A DNA stretch of 64,000 nucleotides from Macrophomina tecta (Eukaryota > Ascomycota > Dothideomycetes > Botryosphaeriales > Botryosphaeriaceae), in NCBI GenBank assembly GCA_024180945.1, contig JAKSGN010000043.1:2480001-2544000 (forward strand), read 5' to 3'. The notes below the pieces were generated by a model. The model was not told the DNA's origin, ran no database searches, and saw only the letters and a list, made by a program, of their open reading frames with translations. How positions within the stretch are numbered: the first letter of the stretch is position 1; each line of letters opens with the position of its first letter. Of the stretch, positions 1 to 10,330 are shown piece by piece. The position numbers were made by a program, and so were the translations under genes.

Positions 1-914
1 GACGCTGGTGACGTTAAGCCACGCGCGCGCCCATCGCCATCGTCGTCGCCTCCGTCACAATTTTGTCGCCGCGCGGGCCCCGGCCAGCCAGCCAGCCAGC
101 GGCCGCGGCGCTCTCGCGAAACGGGAAGCTGCGGCGAGCCGATGGCGAGGTGCGCGGCCTAGCCGTTCCAGAAATCCAGCCACGCTGCCGTCATTGGCCT
201 GCAGCCTGCAGATGCGCCTGGCTGCACAAGCAAAGAGGAGTCCACCCGCTCCCCGTCTGCCTGCACCCTCCGCGCCGGTGCCCGAGGCCGTTCGCTGCTC
301 TCGCTCGCCTTCCACAGCGTCGCCCTTCAGTTCGCTGCCAGACCATCCACCCATCCACCCGCCATTGCTGTGAGCTGCGACTCGTTCATCGAGCCGCCAG
401 CTTCCTCCCGCCCCCCGCCCCCCGCTGCGATCCGGTGCTCGCTCTCCAGCGATCACCCGCCCCCCCCCGCGAGCGAATCACCGCAGCCCGACCCTTCGAG
501 AGCGGTACCTCGACACCTCAAACCCCTCCGGACCTCTGTACCGACGTTGGCCACCGCCGCCTGGTCCTCCGCCCGCGCTGGATTGACTGGCCCTCAATCT
601 CGACCACTCCGACGTTCTCGACGCCTGCCCGCCCGGCCAAGCCCTCGAAAGGCGTCCAGCCGGGGCTGCCTGCACCGCTCCGTCTGCAGATACCCACCAA
701 GGCCCATCGAAGCAGGCCCAACGGAAGTCTGGACAGATGGGCAAAGTGGCCCGGGCCAACGAGACAACTCAGCAGTACGGCACGCCATAGCTCGTCGATG
801 CGACTTGTGAGAGGCCCACTGAGGCTCTAGAGCGGTGTTTCACCTCTTGAGCGTATCGCGTCGCGTTTTGAATCCGGCCAGCTCGACCGCGTCCTACCCT
901 GCCTGAGTCGCGCG
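1..914. other. GC-rich upstream region, no supported gene
   Basis: A GC- and pyrimidine-rich stretch leading to the start codon at 915. It contains overlapping open frames on both strands (for example 63-830), but these have the R/P/S/A-rich composition expected when GC-rich non-coding DNA is translated, and they show no recognisable domain. Most likely promoter and 5' leader of the gene that starts at 915. No clear TATA box was seen. Confidence 0.5.
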
Positions 915-3900
915 ATGCCGTCAGCCCGACCCCAGGACGCCTATTCGCTTCTGGAGCAATCCTTCAACGACGCGCCTCACCTTCGCGCGCACAGGCAGTT
1001 ACCGCGCAGGCTAGACGACGATCAAACACTTTTCCCCGCCGCCGCGCCTGTTCGTACCTTGTCGTATCATGACGATGAGTCTTCGACCCAGTTCAGTACC
1101 GGCAACTCCACTCCGCTAGCTTCTCCACTCGCTTCCCCGCCACTGGTAAACGGACACGATAGCGGCCTACCGCCCACTCCGCCTTCTGCCTCGAATGAAG
1201 GCGCCCAGCAGAATAACGCCAATGCTCCACACTTTGCCGACGGAGTCATGGACACCCTACTTTCCAAGCAGCCTTCCATCCGAACCCCGATAAACCAGAG
1301 AAGCCCGCCGACGCCTGACCCGAGCCCGCCTCGGTCTGCGCGCTCCACCCAGAAGACATACCCGCCGCCAACACTCCGGTATCCGTCTTCCCGCGCCGAT
1401 TCCTTCACCACGGCCCGAAGCCATCTGGAGTCGGAGGATAGTGAATCGCAGATATCGTATCACGACGCGTTGACTCCGGTGGAACGGATTCTCGAGCATG
1501 CGAGAGAGACAAGAGAGAGGTACGAGGGCCTAGGCTTGGCTTTTGAGAGCGAAGCAGGCGATACCACACCCACGGAACGCAGCCCTTCCATCAGACGAGG
1601 GGTTGAGCGGTCTCCTTCATTGGGCGACACGTGGGAGGAGAAGAATGGAGATCATGCACAATCACCAAATCGGGAGTGGGACACTAATTTCATGAGGAAT
1701 GTGGCAGTCCGGCGTAGACGGCATGAACGGCCTCCCAGGACCCCGCCAGAGCAGACAACTCCTCAAGTGCCCGGCTCTGAGTCTTCGCCCATTTCCGTCA
1801 TGAAGAGGAGCCAGACTTCAGGTGAACAAAGCGGGGATATCAAAAGGCACCCACGAAACCCAGCTTTAGACCGATTCGCCAAGGACATCGGCTGGCCCAA
1901 TGACACGAATGAATCGCCCAAAACTGACTCGAAACGTTTCTCAACCGCATCGAGCACATCAACTGTTGTGGAAGCCGTAGTTGTAGCCACGCCACCGGAC
2001 CGGCACCGTATACTTCGGCATGCTGGCAAGAACTTGGCCCTTCGTCAGAGTAGTGACACGACGTTCGAACGGCCTGTAACCAAACGTTCCAAGCGTTCAT
2101 CTCTTCTTTCGGAAGAAACGCCTCCTCATCGCTTGCTTCACCACAAGGCCAGATTACCGGAGAGGAGGAACCGTGACAGCATTGATTCTACTTTCTCGTA
2201 TGTCAGCGCTGATGCGTCTGTGACTGAACCAAAACAGCATGATAGCATACCGGTACTAGTGATCCCCAAACCTCCTGAAGACACTGCCAATGCTGCAGAA
2301 ACGCCTCGCAGACTGCAAGTCAGGTTTCATTCGCTTACTGACACTCCGCAGTCACAGTCTCATGGATCCGAAATGTCCAATGGGAATAATGTCCATGCAG
2401 AATCTCCCCGTCGTGTGCAGCGGAAGTCTTCTTTTGGTAGCGCATCGCAAGTCTCTAAAGCCTCCAGCCAGCTTCCCGAGGATTGGCCACTGCCGCGAGA
2501 AGGTATCAGGAACTTCACAGCGCCAGCGGCCATGACATCGAAAGGTACTACTGTCACGTTATCCCGTGTCCCTAAACCGCCTGAGAAGGATGCAAGTTAC
2601 AGGAGGAACGTGAAGGATGTGCCACCTGCTGTTCCTCCTAAAGAGCCGCTATCATTGGCAACCCCTCCGTTACATCCTTCTGACCGAATATCTTCACCGC
2701 CTGCCGCCTCTGAAGTGCAGAGGCTGCTTCAAACGCGTCCAACTGAAGCGATGGTACAGCGCCATAGCTCTGACCGAGCGTCAAGCCGAACCGAGGAGAT
2801 CCCGCGTGGATCAAGTCTTGATAGAAGCACATCCGGCGACCGAACCTACCTCAGCCCTGAATCACCGATGTTACTGCACAGTGGTCGGACAAGTCTGGAT
2901 CGAGCACGCCATCATAATACCACTACACCTTTCTCGCAGCTGTCAGACACTGCTGAGCTTGAGGTCAGCGAGGCAACAGCTGTCAGCATCTATCCACACA
3001 ACAACCACTCGCTATTGGTCGTCCAGCAGGTTGCACGTACTAACTCCAACTCGAACTCCACCTCCAATACTACCTATCATACTTCATCTTCGCACCGACG
3101 CACCGTATCTTCTCCTCCTCTGGGTCGCGAACTGAGCCCTCCGACATTGACTTTCAACCCCAGCACCCCGCCCCAACAGGTGATCGACTCAGATGCCGCT
3201 GCCAATGGATTTGTGGACTCTCCATTGAAGAATCCGCGGAAACCACCAGAGCCGCCGGCTTTCAAAATTATTCCTCCAACTCCGATGGAGGAGCTCGACG
3301 TTGACCCAATGGCAGACGGGGCCGTCGGCAGCAGTTCCCAGCGTCCAGCGCGTAAGCAGAGTCTTGCTAAACGTGCTCGCCGCTACTCGGATACCATTCT
3401 GAACCCGATATTTGCGAGGACCGCCTCTGTGACGAGGCGGAATCCCAAGGGCCAATCACCTGCCATCAGCAACCCAAGGCAGGTGAAAGACAATAATCTT
3501 CATCCTTTCTGGAGGCCTCGTGGCTTCTGGGACGACTTTAATTCGGAGAGCGAGGATGAGTGGGATCAGGAAGCTGCGGCAGCGTATGAGTCAAGCCGCC
3601 TTCCCCGTGGCGGAGACACTAGTGATGTCGGCTACGAAAATGAGGAGCGGAGGAGGGAAAAGGAGAATGAAAAGCGTAAGATTGGGGCAATAGGTCGCCG
3701 ATTGACCAATGGCTTCAAGGGCTCCGGCGGCTTCCTTATCGGCAACAGCCTTGGCATGGAACGGCACGGAAGCAACACCCGGAGACACTATGTGAATGTA
3801 GCTGCTCTCCCGAGGAAGACCACTGGTCTTGTAGGCAAGCCGATTGCACTGAGCAAACGATTTGGAGGTTCCAGCGGCCGCGTCGAGAAGCAGGTGTCAA

Positions 3901-4268
3901 GTAACTCGCTGCGGAGAGTGGCCGCCAACAACATCCTGCACCATCCCAGTGGTACTGCTGCCAGCCCTGCCGGAAGCGGTGGCAGTCGCATTTCTTCCCG
4001 CTTCTCGGCTAGCACAATGGGCGGCGATTCCGATGACGACCAGGGTCGTGGTGATGATAGCAGCCGAGGCCGCTCGATCAGTTCACAGAGACCAAAGCGA
4101 AGAAGGGAGTTCAGCGTTCCTGGCACAAGAGGCGGTTGGAAGGTTGAATATGTCGGGCTCAGCGGGGTTAGGGAGAAGCTGGCTGAGAGGAAGAGGGAGA
4201 AGAAAAGGAACGAGCTGAGGAGCAAGATCGGACCGAAATTTTATGTCAAAAGCACGAGCATTGTCTGA
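915..4268 (+). CDS. Large Ser/Pro-rich conserved fungal protein of unknown function
   Basis: A single uninterrupted frame of 1117 residues from ATG 915 to TGA 4266-4268. The frame is far too long to be chance, and codon use is consistent throughout. The protein is mostly low complexity, rich in Ser, Thr, Pro and Arg, with SP/TP sites suggesting phosphorylation and a disordered scaffold-like nature. The N-terminal third has PPTPDPSPPR-type proline clusters. The best ordered-looking part is near residues 860-880, where HPFWRPRGFWDDF is followed by an acidic SESEDEWD stretch. The last ~60 residues are strongly basic (EKLAERKREKKRNELRSKIG). No signal peptide, membrane segment or enzyme motif was recognised. 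I do not know its function. The intronless structure contrasts with its neighbours. Confidence 0.85.
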   Translation: MPSARPQDAYSLLEQSFNDAPHLRAHRQLPRRLDDDQTLFPAAAPVRTLSYHDDESSTQFSTGNSTPLASPLASPPLVNGHDSGLPPTPPSASNEGAQQNNANAPHFADGVMDTLLSKQPSIRTPINQRSPPTPDPSPPRSARSTQKTYPPPTLRYPSSRADSFTTARSHLESEDSESQISYHDALTPVERILEHARETRERYEGLGLAFESEAGDTTPTERSPSIRRGVERSPSLGDTWEEKNGDHAQSPNREWDTNFMRNVAVRRRRHERPPRTPPEQTTPQVPGSESSPISVMKRSQTSGEQSGDIKRHPRNPALDRFAKDIGWPNDTNESPKTDSKRFSTASSTSTVVEAVVVATPPDRHRILRHAGKNLALRQSSDTTFERPVTKRSKRSSLLSEETPPHRLLHHKARLPERRNRDSIDSTFSYVSADASVTEPKQHDSIPVLVIPKPPEDTANAAETPRRLQVRFHSLTDTPQSQSHGSEMSNGNNVHAESPRRVQRKSSFGSASQVSKASSQLPEDWPLPREGIRNFTAPAAMTSKGTTVTLSRVPKPPEKDASYRRNVKDVPPAVPPKEPLSLATPPLHPSDRISSPPAASEVQRLLQTRPTEAMVQRHSSDRASSRTEEIPRGSSLDRSTSGDRTYLSPESPMLLHSGRTSLDRARHHNTTTPFSQLSDTAELEVSEATAVSIYPHNNHSLLVVQQVARTNSNSNSTSNTTYHTSSSHRRTVSSPPLGRELSPPTLTFNPSTPPQQVIDSDAAANGFVDSPLKNPRKPPEPPAFKIIPPTPMEELDVDPMADGAVGSSSQRPARKQSLAKRARRYSDTILNPIFARTASVTRRNPKGQSPAISNPRQVKDNNLHPFWRPRGFWDDFNSESEDEWDQEAAAAYESSRLPRGGDTSDVGYENEERRREKENEKRKIGAIGRRLTNGFKGSGGFLIGNSLGMERHGSNTRRHYVNVAALPRKTTGLVGKPIALSKRFGGSSGRVEKQVSSNSLRRVAANNILHHPSGTAASPAGSGGSRISSRFSASTMGGDSDDDQGRGDDSSRGRSISSQRPKRRREFSVPGTRGGWKVEYVGLSGVREKLAERKREKKRNELRSKIGPKFYVKSTSIV

Positions 4269-5755
4269 TGAGGTTAACGAGAAAGATGATGGATGATGAG
4301 TGATGGCTCTTTTCCTTTTCTTCGCCATGTGTCTCTATCTACTTCACCTTTTCTCTTGTTCTCTTATCCATGATTTCGCTGGACTTCTTCCGTGCCGGAC
4401 GTTATCTATTTTCCTGTTTCTCATGCGTTATGAAATAACGAAGTTCATATTAAAAGGGGGGGAAGTCGGTGATGCTGAGATACCAAGGGCAAGTCGGCAA
4501 GGTTGAATAAGACTGGATGAAGGGAGAATTACCATGGGTCGTACATATTGGTTTCTTTTCTTTTAGCGCTTACTGGCTAAGCAGGAACTAAGATGAAGGG
4601 ATGACTGACGAATATTTCTCGACATGGCGGAGACGCAAACGTTTTCTATACCTTTTTTTTTCCCTTCCAACTTCCCTTGTTTCACCATATCTTCTAGTAT
4701 CTGTTGAGAATTGTATGCAAAAAAGAGACGAGATTTTATTCGGTATCTTTTTCTTTTCCGATTGTTTCATTGCTTCTTCGCTCTGTCTTATGCTCTTGAT
4801 GGTTGACTCAACCAGACACCGCGCTTGATGATGACCATGATTCATTCCATTTTGCTTTTTCTCAATGTTCTGTCATTGATGGTTGGGGTGTTTGTCCCGT
4901 TAGAGCCCCATTAAACTTGATATTGGGGCCTCCCTTTTGTACAACAGGCGGGCAGGAGAGAACGCTTCACTTGGAATGCGGTCCTAAGCTAAGTGATGGT
5001 AACGAATTGATGACTTTGAGCGGACGCGGATCACATTTGGTGGCTACGTCCTTTCCACTTTCCTTTGGTGTTTCCCCCACCTATTGCTAGATTTTCTCGT
5101 TTCCATTTTGCTCTTCGAACTTGGATTTGAATATGGATGGCGATGGGAATAATTAGCATTGCGGCTTGCGGATAAGTCAAAGTATGAATGCTATGACAAC
5201 GAATTGCACCAGTTTTGCTCTTGACCGTCTCCATGTTTGCAGAAGAGCATGCTGACCATTCTCCCTTTCTGTGGGTCGTGCTATTGTTGAGCAGTACCTC
5301 GGGAGTACCGTGCCGCTCCGCCAAAGCTCTGAGGCTGTAGTCCCGTTGCTCTTTCTTCGTATGGGGGCTTCTTTTCTCCTCTGTCTTGAATGAAGGTGTC
5401 TTCTCCCACACTTTCCAAACGTAACTGCCCCGATTACGTCTCTCGCTTTTATTCTCTTTCTATCTCTCGTATACAACAGAGCAACGGCTCCTCTTCTGGA
5501 TTGTATCTGAGAATATCACTTCGAAGAAGAAGCCAAGGAGATCTTAATCCCGCCAAATACATGAGCGTCATCCCTCGCATCAAAAAGAGACGGCCAGGGC
5601 ACTGACAACGTGTGTTGTCCTTTGCACCGCGCTAGCGAGCGCTTGCATTTCTAAATAAGGCAAGTCCCGCGAAACAAGCGACTCCCAACCAGGCCCACCG
5701 ACCCACCTCTGTTCGGCTCAGACAAAAAAGGTTCACGAAGCGACAAAACACAAAA
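4269..5755. other. Intergenic, no gene seen
   Basis: Downstream of the large intronless gene. T-rich blocks around 4300-4760 suit a 3' UTR and polyadenylation region. Open frames here are short and unconvincing. The last ~100 bases hold A-rich sequence that reads as a T-run terminator on the minus strand for the 5S gene next to it. Confidence 0.5.
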
Positions 5756-5874
5756 ACGTACAACAGCCAGGATTCCCCAATGGTCACCCACTTGAGTACT
5801 AATTGGCCGGTTCGCAGGTTAAATATCGGAGAGCGGACGGGATCCGTTGCTTTCTGCGACCTGTGGTCGTACGT
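5756..5874 (-). rRNA. 5S ribosomal RNA, divergent isotype
   Basis: Read on the minus strand this is a 119-nt 5S rRNA. The ends pair (ACGTAC at the 5' end, GTACGT at the 3' end), CGCAG/CTGCG forms helix II, the CCCGTCCGCTC loop is present, and the 3' half with the GTGGGTGACCA box is nearly identical to the copy at 8280-8398. A T-rich tract follows, as expected for RNA polymerase III termination. The segment covering RNA positions ~24-60 differs strongly from the other copy, but the changes keep helix III paired (CGGA with TCCG instead of GGCT with AGCC). That looks like a second 5S isotype, as known in Neurospora, rather than random decay. The TTTAACC at the end of loop C departs from the usual TTAAGC, so a mildly degenerate copy remains possible. 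Confidence 0.85.
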
Positions 5875-6286
5875 GAAAGAAGCAATGGGCAAAATGCATC
5901 ATGACCCAGCAGCTTGGTGGCTGTCAGTCGCCTGCGACGCTGTTGCGGGGTTGTTGAAGTCAGAGAACCTTCGCTTTAAGGAAAGGATAGAGCAGGCCGG
6001 GCAGCCCCTATCTGCTTTGTTGAATGTTGCTACATTTCTTTGGAGTATTCCGCTGGCCCTCATTAACATGCTTTTGCAGGATTGGATCTACTTACGGCCT
6101 CGGAGTGCCTCATAGGTGCGTTTTCTGCGCTGTCCCTAGTCGTTGTAGAGCGCCAATACGGCTAGCGTTTCTGGAGGAATACCGGTATTACTGTGGGTCT
6201 TTCCGGAAGCCGGGCGGCCGCCTTCTTGTCAGCACCACGCCCGGACCGCTCACCTCCTACACCCACTGGCTGCCTCGCATCCCCGG
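5875..6286. other. Gap between 5S rRNA and P450
   Basis: 412 bases between the 5' end of the minus-strand 5S gene and the P450 start codon. It must carry the P450 promoter. No distinct TATA box or regulatory palindrome was recognised. Confidence 0.4.
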
Positions 6287-7964
6287 ATGCTCGACAGCAT
6301 GGACAGCACCACGTTCGTCCTTGTGTGCGCTCTTGCGTGCGCTGCTGCCGTCTTGATTGCACATCGCATCCCAACCAGGGATCCCAGGGAACCGCCGTTC
6401 CTCGGCCACAAGATTCCGCTCATTGGGCATGCCCTCGGCCTTATCCGGCATGGCCAACGCTATCCACTCCAGCTCAGGTAAGCGGCCTAAAGAACACCAC
6501 AGGTCTACTGATGGTCTGATAGTCATCAGTGCTGCGCATCCGGAGCTTCCCATCTTCACCTTAGACGTGCTCGCAGCCAAATTCTACGTCGTCAACTCTC
6601 CTGATCTGATTAGCCCCATCCAACGCAACAGCAGGGCCCTGTCCTTCGAGTACTTTATCAATCTCTCTGCGAGCGCTTTCCTCGGCGTCAAAGGCCCGGG
6701 CATGGAGCTCCTCAGGGAGGAACAGAAAGGCGGCGGCGGCCTGGGTGCGAAGATAGCTCACGCCATGAATCCCACTCTCCTTGGAGACGGCCTCGATCGC
6801 ATGAACGAGACGATGATCGCGTACCTGAAAACATCAATTGACCAGCTCGGTGCATCCAGCGCCCCTGAACACGACCTCGTCGCATGGTGCAGACATGCCA
6901 TCACCATCGCAGCCACGGATTCCGCATACGGAAAGCTGAACCCCTACAAAGATCCGCGCCTCGAAGAAGCTTTCTGGTAACCATCCCATCCCATCTCGCA
7001 GCAATAGGACGACGACCTAGATAACACGCCTAAAAAGCTCATGGAGCAAAACCTCGAGAAATTCATGACCCACCCCTTCCCGCACCTGACCGCTCCCAAG
7101 GTCTTCGCAGCCCGCGAATCCCTCGTCCGCGCCTTCACATCCTACTACGCCCGCGACGGCCTCCCCGCCGACGCCTCCGCCATGGTGCACGCCCGCTTCG
7201 CCACGCAGCACGCCACCGGCGCCACCCTCGCCGACACGGCCCGCCTCGAGGCCGGCATGGCCCTCGGTCTGCTTACCAACACCGTCCCCGCCGCCTTCTG
7301 GACTCTCTACGAGATCTGCTCGCGGCCGGAGCTGCTTGCCGATGTCCGTGCCGAGATCGCGGCGCACGCGCTGCGCGCCCGCGCTGATGGTGTCCTCGTT
7401 GTCGACCTCGCCGCCCTGCGCGACGAGTGCGAGCTGCTGGTCTCGGTCTTCCAGGAGATGCTGCGCACGCGCTCGCGCGCGCTGCCGGTGCGCATGGTGT
7501 ACGAGGACGTTTTGTTGAATGGCAAGCACTTGCTGAAGCAAGGCGCTATCGTGCAGATGCCGAGTCCGCGCTTCCATCACCACGAGGGCGTGTGGGGCGA
7601 GACTTCCTCGACTTTTAACGCCAGGCGCTTTGCGAGGAACGGGGAGGGTTCAGGAGGGGGCAAGAAGAAGATGCCCGGCTTCCTAGCGTTCGGCATCTCG
7701 CCGAGCTTGTGCCCCGGGAGGCATTTTGCGACGGGCGAGGTGCTCGCGCTGGTGGCAATGCTGCTGCTCAGGTTCGATGTCGTGCCGGCGGGGGGCCAGG
7801 GGTGGGAGGTCGGCAGGGAGGCGCAGGCATCGGTGGCGGCATCGTTCGACCTGCCGGCCGAGGCGTTCAGGGTCAGGTTTGAGGCGCGAAAAGAGTACGA
7901 GGGGAAAGCGTGGGCGTATGCGGTTACGCCTGGGAGGGGAAGGTTTGGGCTCATCGTTGGATGA
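6287..7964 (+). CDS. Cytochrome P450, CYP7/CYP8-like type; frame problem at intron 2
   Basis: Microsomal haem monooxygenase. Exon 1 is 6287-6477: an N-terminal hydrophobic anchor at residues ~8-25, then a Pro-rich hinge. Intron 6478-6529 has good GT-AG signals and joins to a frame reading SAAHPELPIFTLDV. The third coding block ends at TGA 7962-7964. Motifs seen: an I-helix of the unusual form TNTVPAAFW, as in the CYP7/CYP8 (sterol 7-alpha-hydroxylase / prostacyclin synthase) group, in place of the normal AGxxT; ExxR as QEMLR; and the haem loop FGISPSLCPGRHFA with the Cys codon at 7710-7712. Total is about 530 residues, normal for the family. Oddity: the frame closes with a stop after AFW at 6978. 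The only donor (GT 6977) is phase 2, but no AG downstream restores the frame of the block beginning near 7008. This implies a one-base indel or a non-standard intron. Substrate unknown; a polyketide from the nearby PKS is an inference from position. Confidence 0.85.
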
Positions 7965-8279
7965 TTGGGGGAGGGAGGAAAGGTGTGGAGGATGTGAATA
8001 TCCGTTGGCATCTCCTTTGCGAGACTTGGACTTTGGGGATAGTGAAGTAACATGTCTACGCGCTACCTACTGTTGTGAGCAGTCCGATAGCTGTACCTTG
8101 GATATCCCAAATCCCGCCAACAGCTTCTTCCGCAGACCGCAAGATACGGGGCTGGCTAGAAACCGATTCGCACTGGCTGGGAGACTGTCTGTGACTTCTG
8201 AGCAGGAAACGCCTGAGTCCACAGGCAGTCGGCAGCCTGTTAACTTTAGACATATACTTTGCAAGCAACAAGTATTTTC
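7965..8279. other. P450 3' flank
   Basis: 315 bases between the P450 stop and the plus-strand 5S gene. Presumably 3' UTR. Nothing else recognised. Confidence 0.4.
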
Positions 8280-8398
8280 ACGTACGACCATAGGTCGCAG
8301 AATACAGGGCTTCCCGTCCGCTCAGCCGTACTTAAGCTGCGAACCGGCCGATTAGTACTCAAGTGGGTGACCATTGGGGAATCCCGGCTGTTGTACGT
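8280..8398 (+). rRNA. 5S ribosomal RNA, canonical type
   Basis: A 119-nt 5S gene closely matching the common Pezizomycotina form. The 5' end is ACGTACGACCATAGG, followed by CAGGGCTTCCCGTCCGCTC, a loop ending TACTTAAGC, then GTGGGTGACCA and a 3' end pairing with the 5' end. Helix III is GGCT with AGCC. A TTTTGCTTTTT tract directly after it is a plausible Pol III terminator. The internal control region (A-box-like and C-box-like) is intact. Single dispersed 5S genes, rather than 5S in the rDNA unit, are usual in filamentous ascomycetes. Confidence 0.95.
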
Positions 8399-9519
8399 TT
8401 TGCTTTTTGCGGACTGGTCCATCGGCCGCATCTCGGACCAGGCCAGAGCCTCAAGCCATCACGGCCCGGATTAATTTAGAGATAGTTGGAATTCATCCCA
8501 ATTTCGGAACTATCGTGCTCCGCTTGCTGCCCACTCGTGATGTTCGTCACTTGTCGTGCGCCCCCAAGATAGTTTCGGGGAAACACTGCAATATCGCAGA
8601 GTAGTTGAAGTTTATACAGACTCACAAAACGAAACACGGTACGGTTAAGAAGACCCTGAGCCCTTGACCGAAGCGAGAGGGGATAAAAAGCGGCCACAGC
8701 ACCGTCACGGAGAATGTCTCTTCCGAATCAATGAAGGCAAATGCGGTACAAGCTGCCGCGAGCGCATTTGAGCGGCCTTGTCCCGGAGTACGTTGCACCT
8801 ACCATCACTTCGAGCGGACACCACAGGGCGACAAGAGTTGCACGCCCACGATACCCACCAGTGTTCCTGGCTCTGGCCTGTACATTAGCAGCTACCCGGC
8901 ATTACCACGTAGGCGGCAGGTGCGAGAGAGAGTCAAGCTCTTGCGAGCTGGCAAAAGGGAGGCGCTGGCCGCGCTGCACCAGCAAAACGCCATCGCCTAC
9001 CACCATTTCCAATGGAAGTCACGAAATTAAAGACCGCCACCTGCTCCTGACTAAACATACGCGAAGTCCACACGGCTTGCGCGCCTCCCCCCCCCCCCGC
9101 GGCAGCTTTCACGAGCGAGATGGAAAAAGCGTGTAGATATAAATACAATAACACTAGTAAAGGGCTATCCACAGTGGCGACGGCAAGTCTCACATGCAGG
9201 CCCATGCATCCCACAAGTACGTAGGGAAAAGCGTAGCAGATGCTCTAGCAGCCGTACAGGCAGCTTTCGCGCGTGAGTGCTGCGAGCTTGACGTTGTCGG
9301 TTGTTCGGGGCTTGGTGCGTTTTTTGATAGGCAAAGAGAAAGAGCTGCAGAAGCACCACTATAGCGTAGGCGCATTCGAATGCACTTTGAACAAAAGATA
9401 TCTACGGGTACAAGATAGCATGTGTCGACGAAATTACTGTTGATTCGCGTGGTTTGACAGCGCACTTTCGCTGCGGGCGCTGCAAGGGGATTTTGATGGG
9501 GTGTGAAAAAGGACGAGGT
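8399..9519. other. Intergenic, no gene seen
   Basis: Only short overlapping frames on both strands without recognisable domains. Contains a C-run (about 9091-9101). No RNA gene recognised. Confidence 0.4.
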
Positions 9520-9718
9520 TTGACGCCAAGCTTTAGGAATGTTAAAATAGGCAAGTGATATATAGAATTAAGAAAACTCTACTTTTCAAGTCTATAGGCT
9601 AGAGCTATTTAAGAAAACCCAGCTAGAATACTACATCGATTGTCTATACTCGCGACTTAATACGAGTGCTTAATAATTAATAGATTTTCTCGATAAAGAG
9701 AGAAGTTAAAAGTAGCAA
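9520..9718. repeat. AT-rich tract, probable decayed repeat
   Basis: About 200 bases sharply richer in A+T than the flanks, dense in TA steps and TTAA/CTAG-like words, and with stops in all frames. This is the look of repeat DNA mutated by RIP (C-to-T changes in duplicated sequence). It abuts a sequence beginning TGTTACGAACCCC, a common type of start for fungal Ty3/gypsy LTRs. The RIP reading is inferred from composition only. Confidence 0.4.
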
Positions 9719-10330
9719 TGTTACGAACCCCAGGGCACAAGGGTTTCACAGCCCCCAAAGGCCGGGATCCCGCACGGCGAAACACGTCAAGTTGCGCATG
9801 GGCAGGCTTGGAAGGCGATGTTGCCTTTGGGGCACAGATAGCCTCCCAAGAGAGCAGAAGCATCACGTAGCTAGCTAGGTAGTGTGAAATGGCCGTGCAC
9901 CATCACGAATTGATTATCTTCTGCCCTCATTTCCAGCTTCATGCCACGCGGCGTGGACCGTGGTCCCACCGAGACACCGCAAGGGCCAACGAGCCTCGCG
10001 CGTAGAAGAGCCGCATAGCCAAGGGCTCCGCACGGCAAACAGGGCATAAAGCGAGCCCAGCGCGTGCGGGACCGGTAACAGGCAGCAGCCAAAGCCCGGA
10101 CGGGGAACCTCGCCCACAGGGACCGCGAGGAACTCAAGCAGTCACTCGAGTCAGGAATCCCCTCCCAGTGGGAAACGCCTTTAGGGAAGGAAGCGACAGG
10201 GAGCCGGAAGGCTGGAAATCGACAAAGGGACACGGGAAGCAGGTATAAGTGAGCTGAGATACCGCGACCGCTCGTGGGGGTTAAAAGCACGATCTCGCAA
10301 CCAGTTCAGGATGATGAGGGTCGGTGATCA
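9719..10330. mobile_element. Possible LTR-like remnant
   Basis: A GC-rich block of about 600 bases with abrupt compositional edges against AT-rich DNA on its left. The left edge reads TGTTACGAACCCC, resembling fungal gypsy LTR ends. No matching right end, target-site duplication, primer-binding site or reverse transcriptase frame could be found. The right edge is a guess. Open frames inside (for example 9871-10290 minus) are not recognisable. Confidence 0.25.

Noticed and set aside
63..830. 255-codon plus-strand frame at the window start
   Set aside because: R/P/S/A-rich translation of GC-rich DNA, with overlapping frames open on both strands and no domain; better read as 5' flank of the gene at 915.
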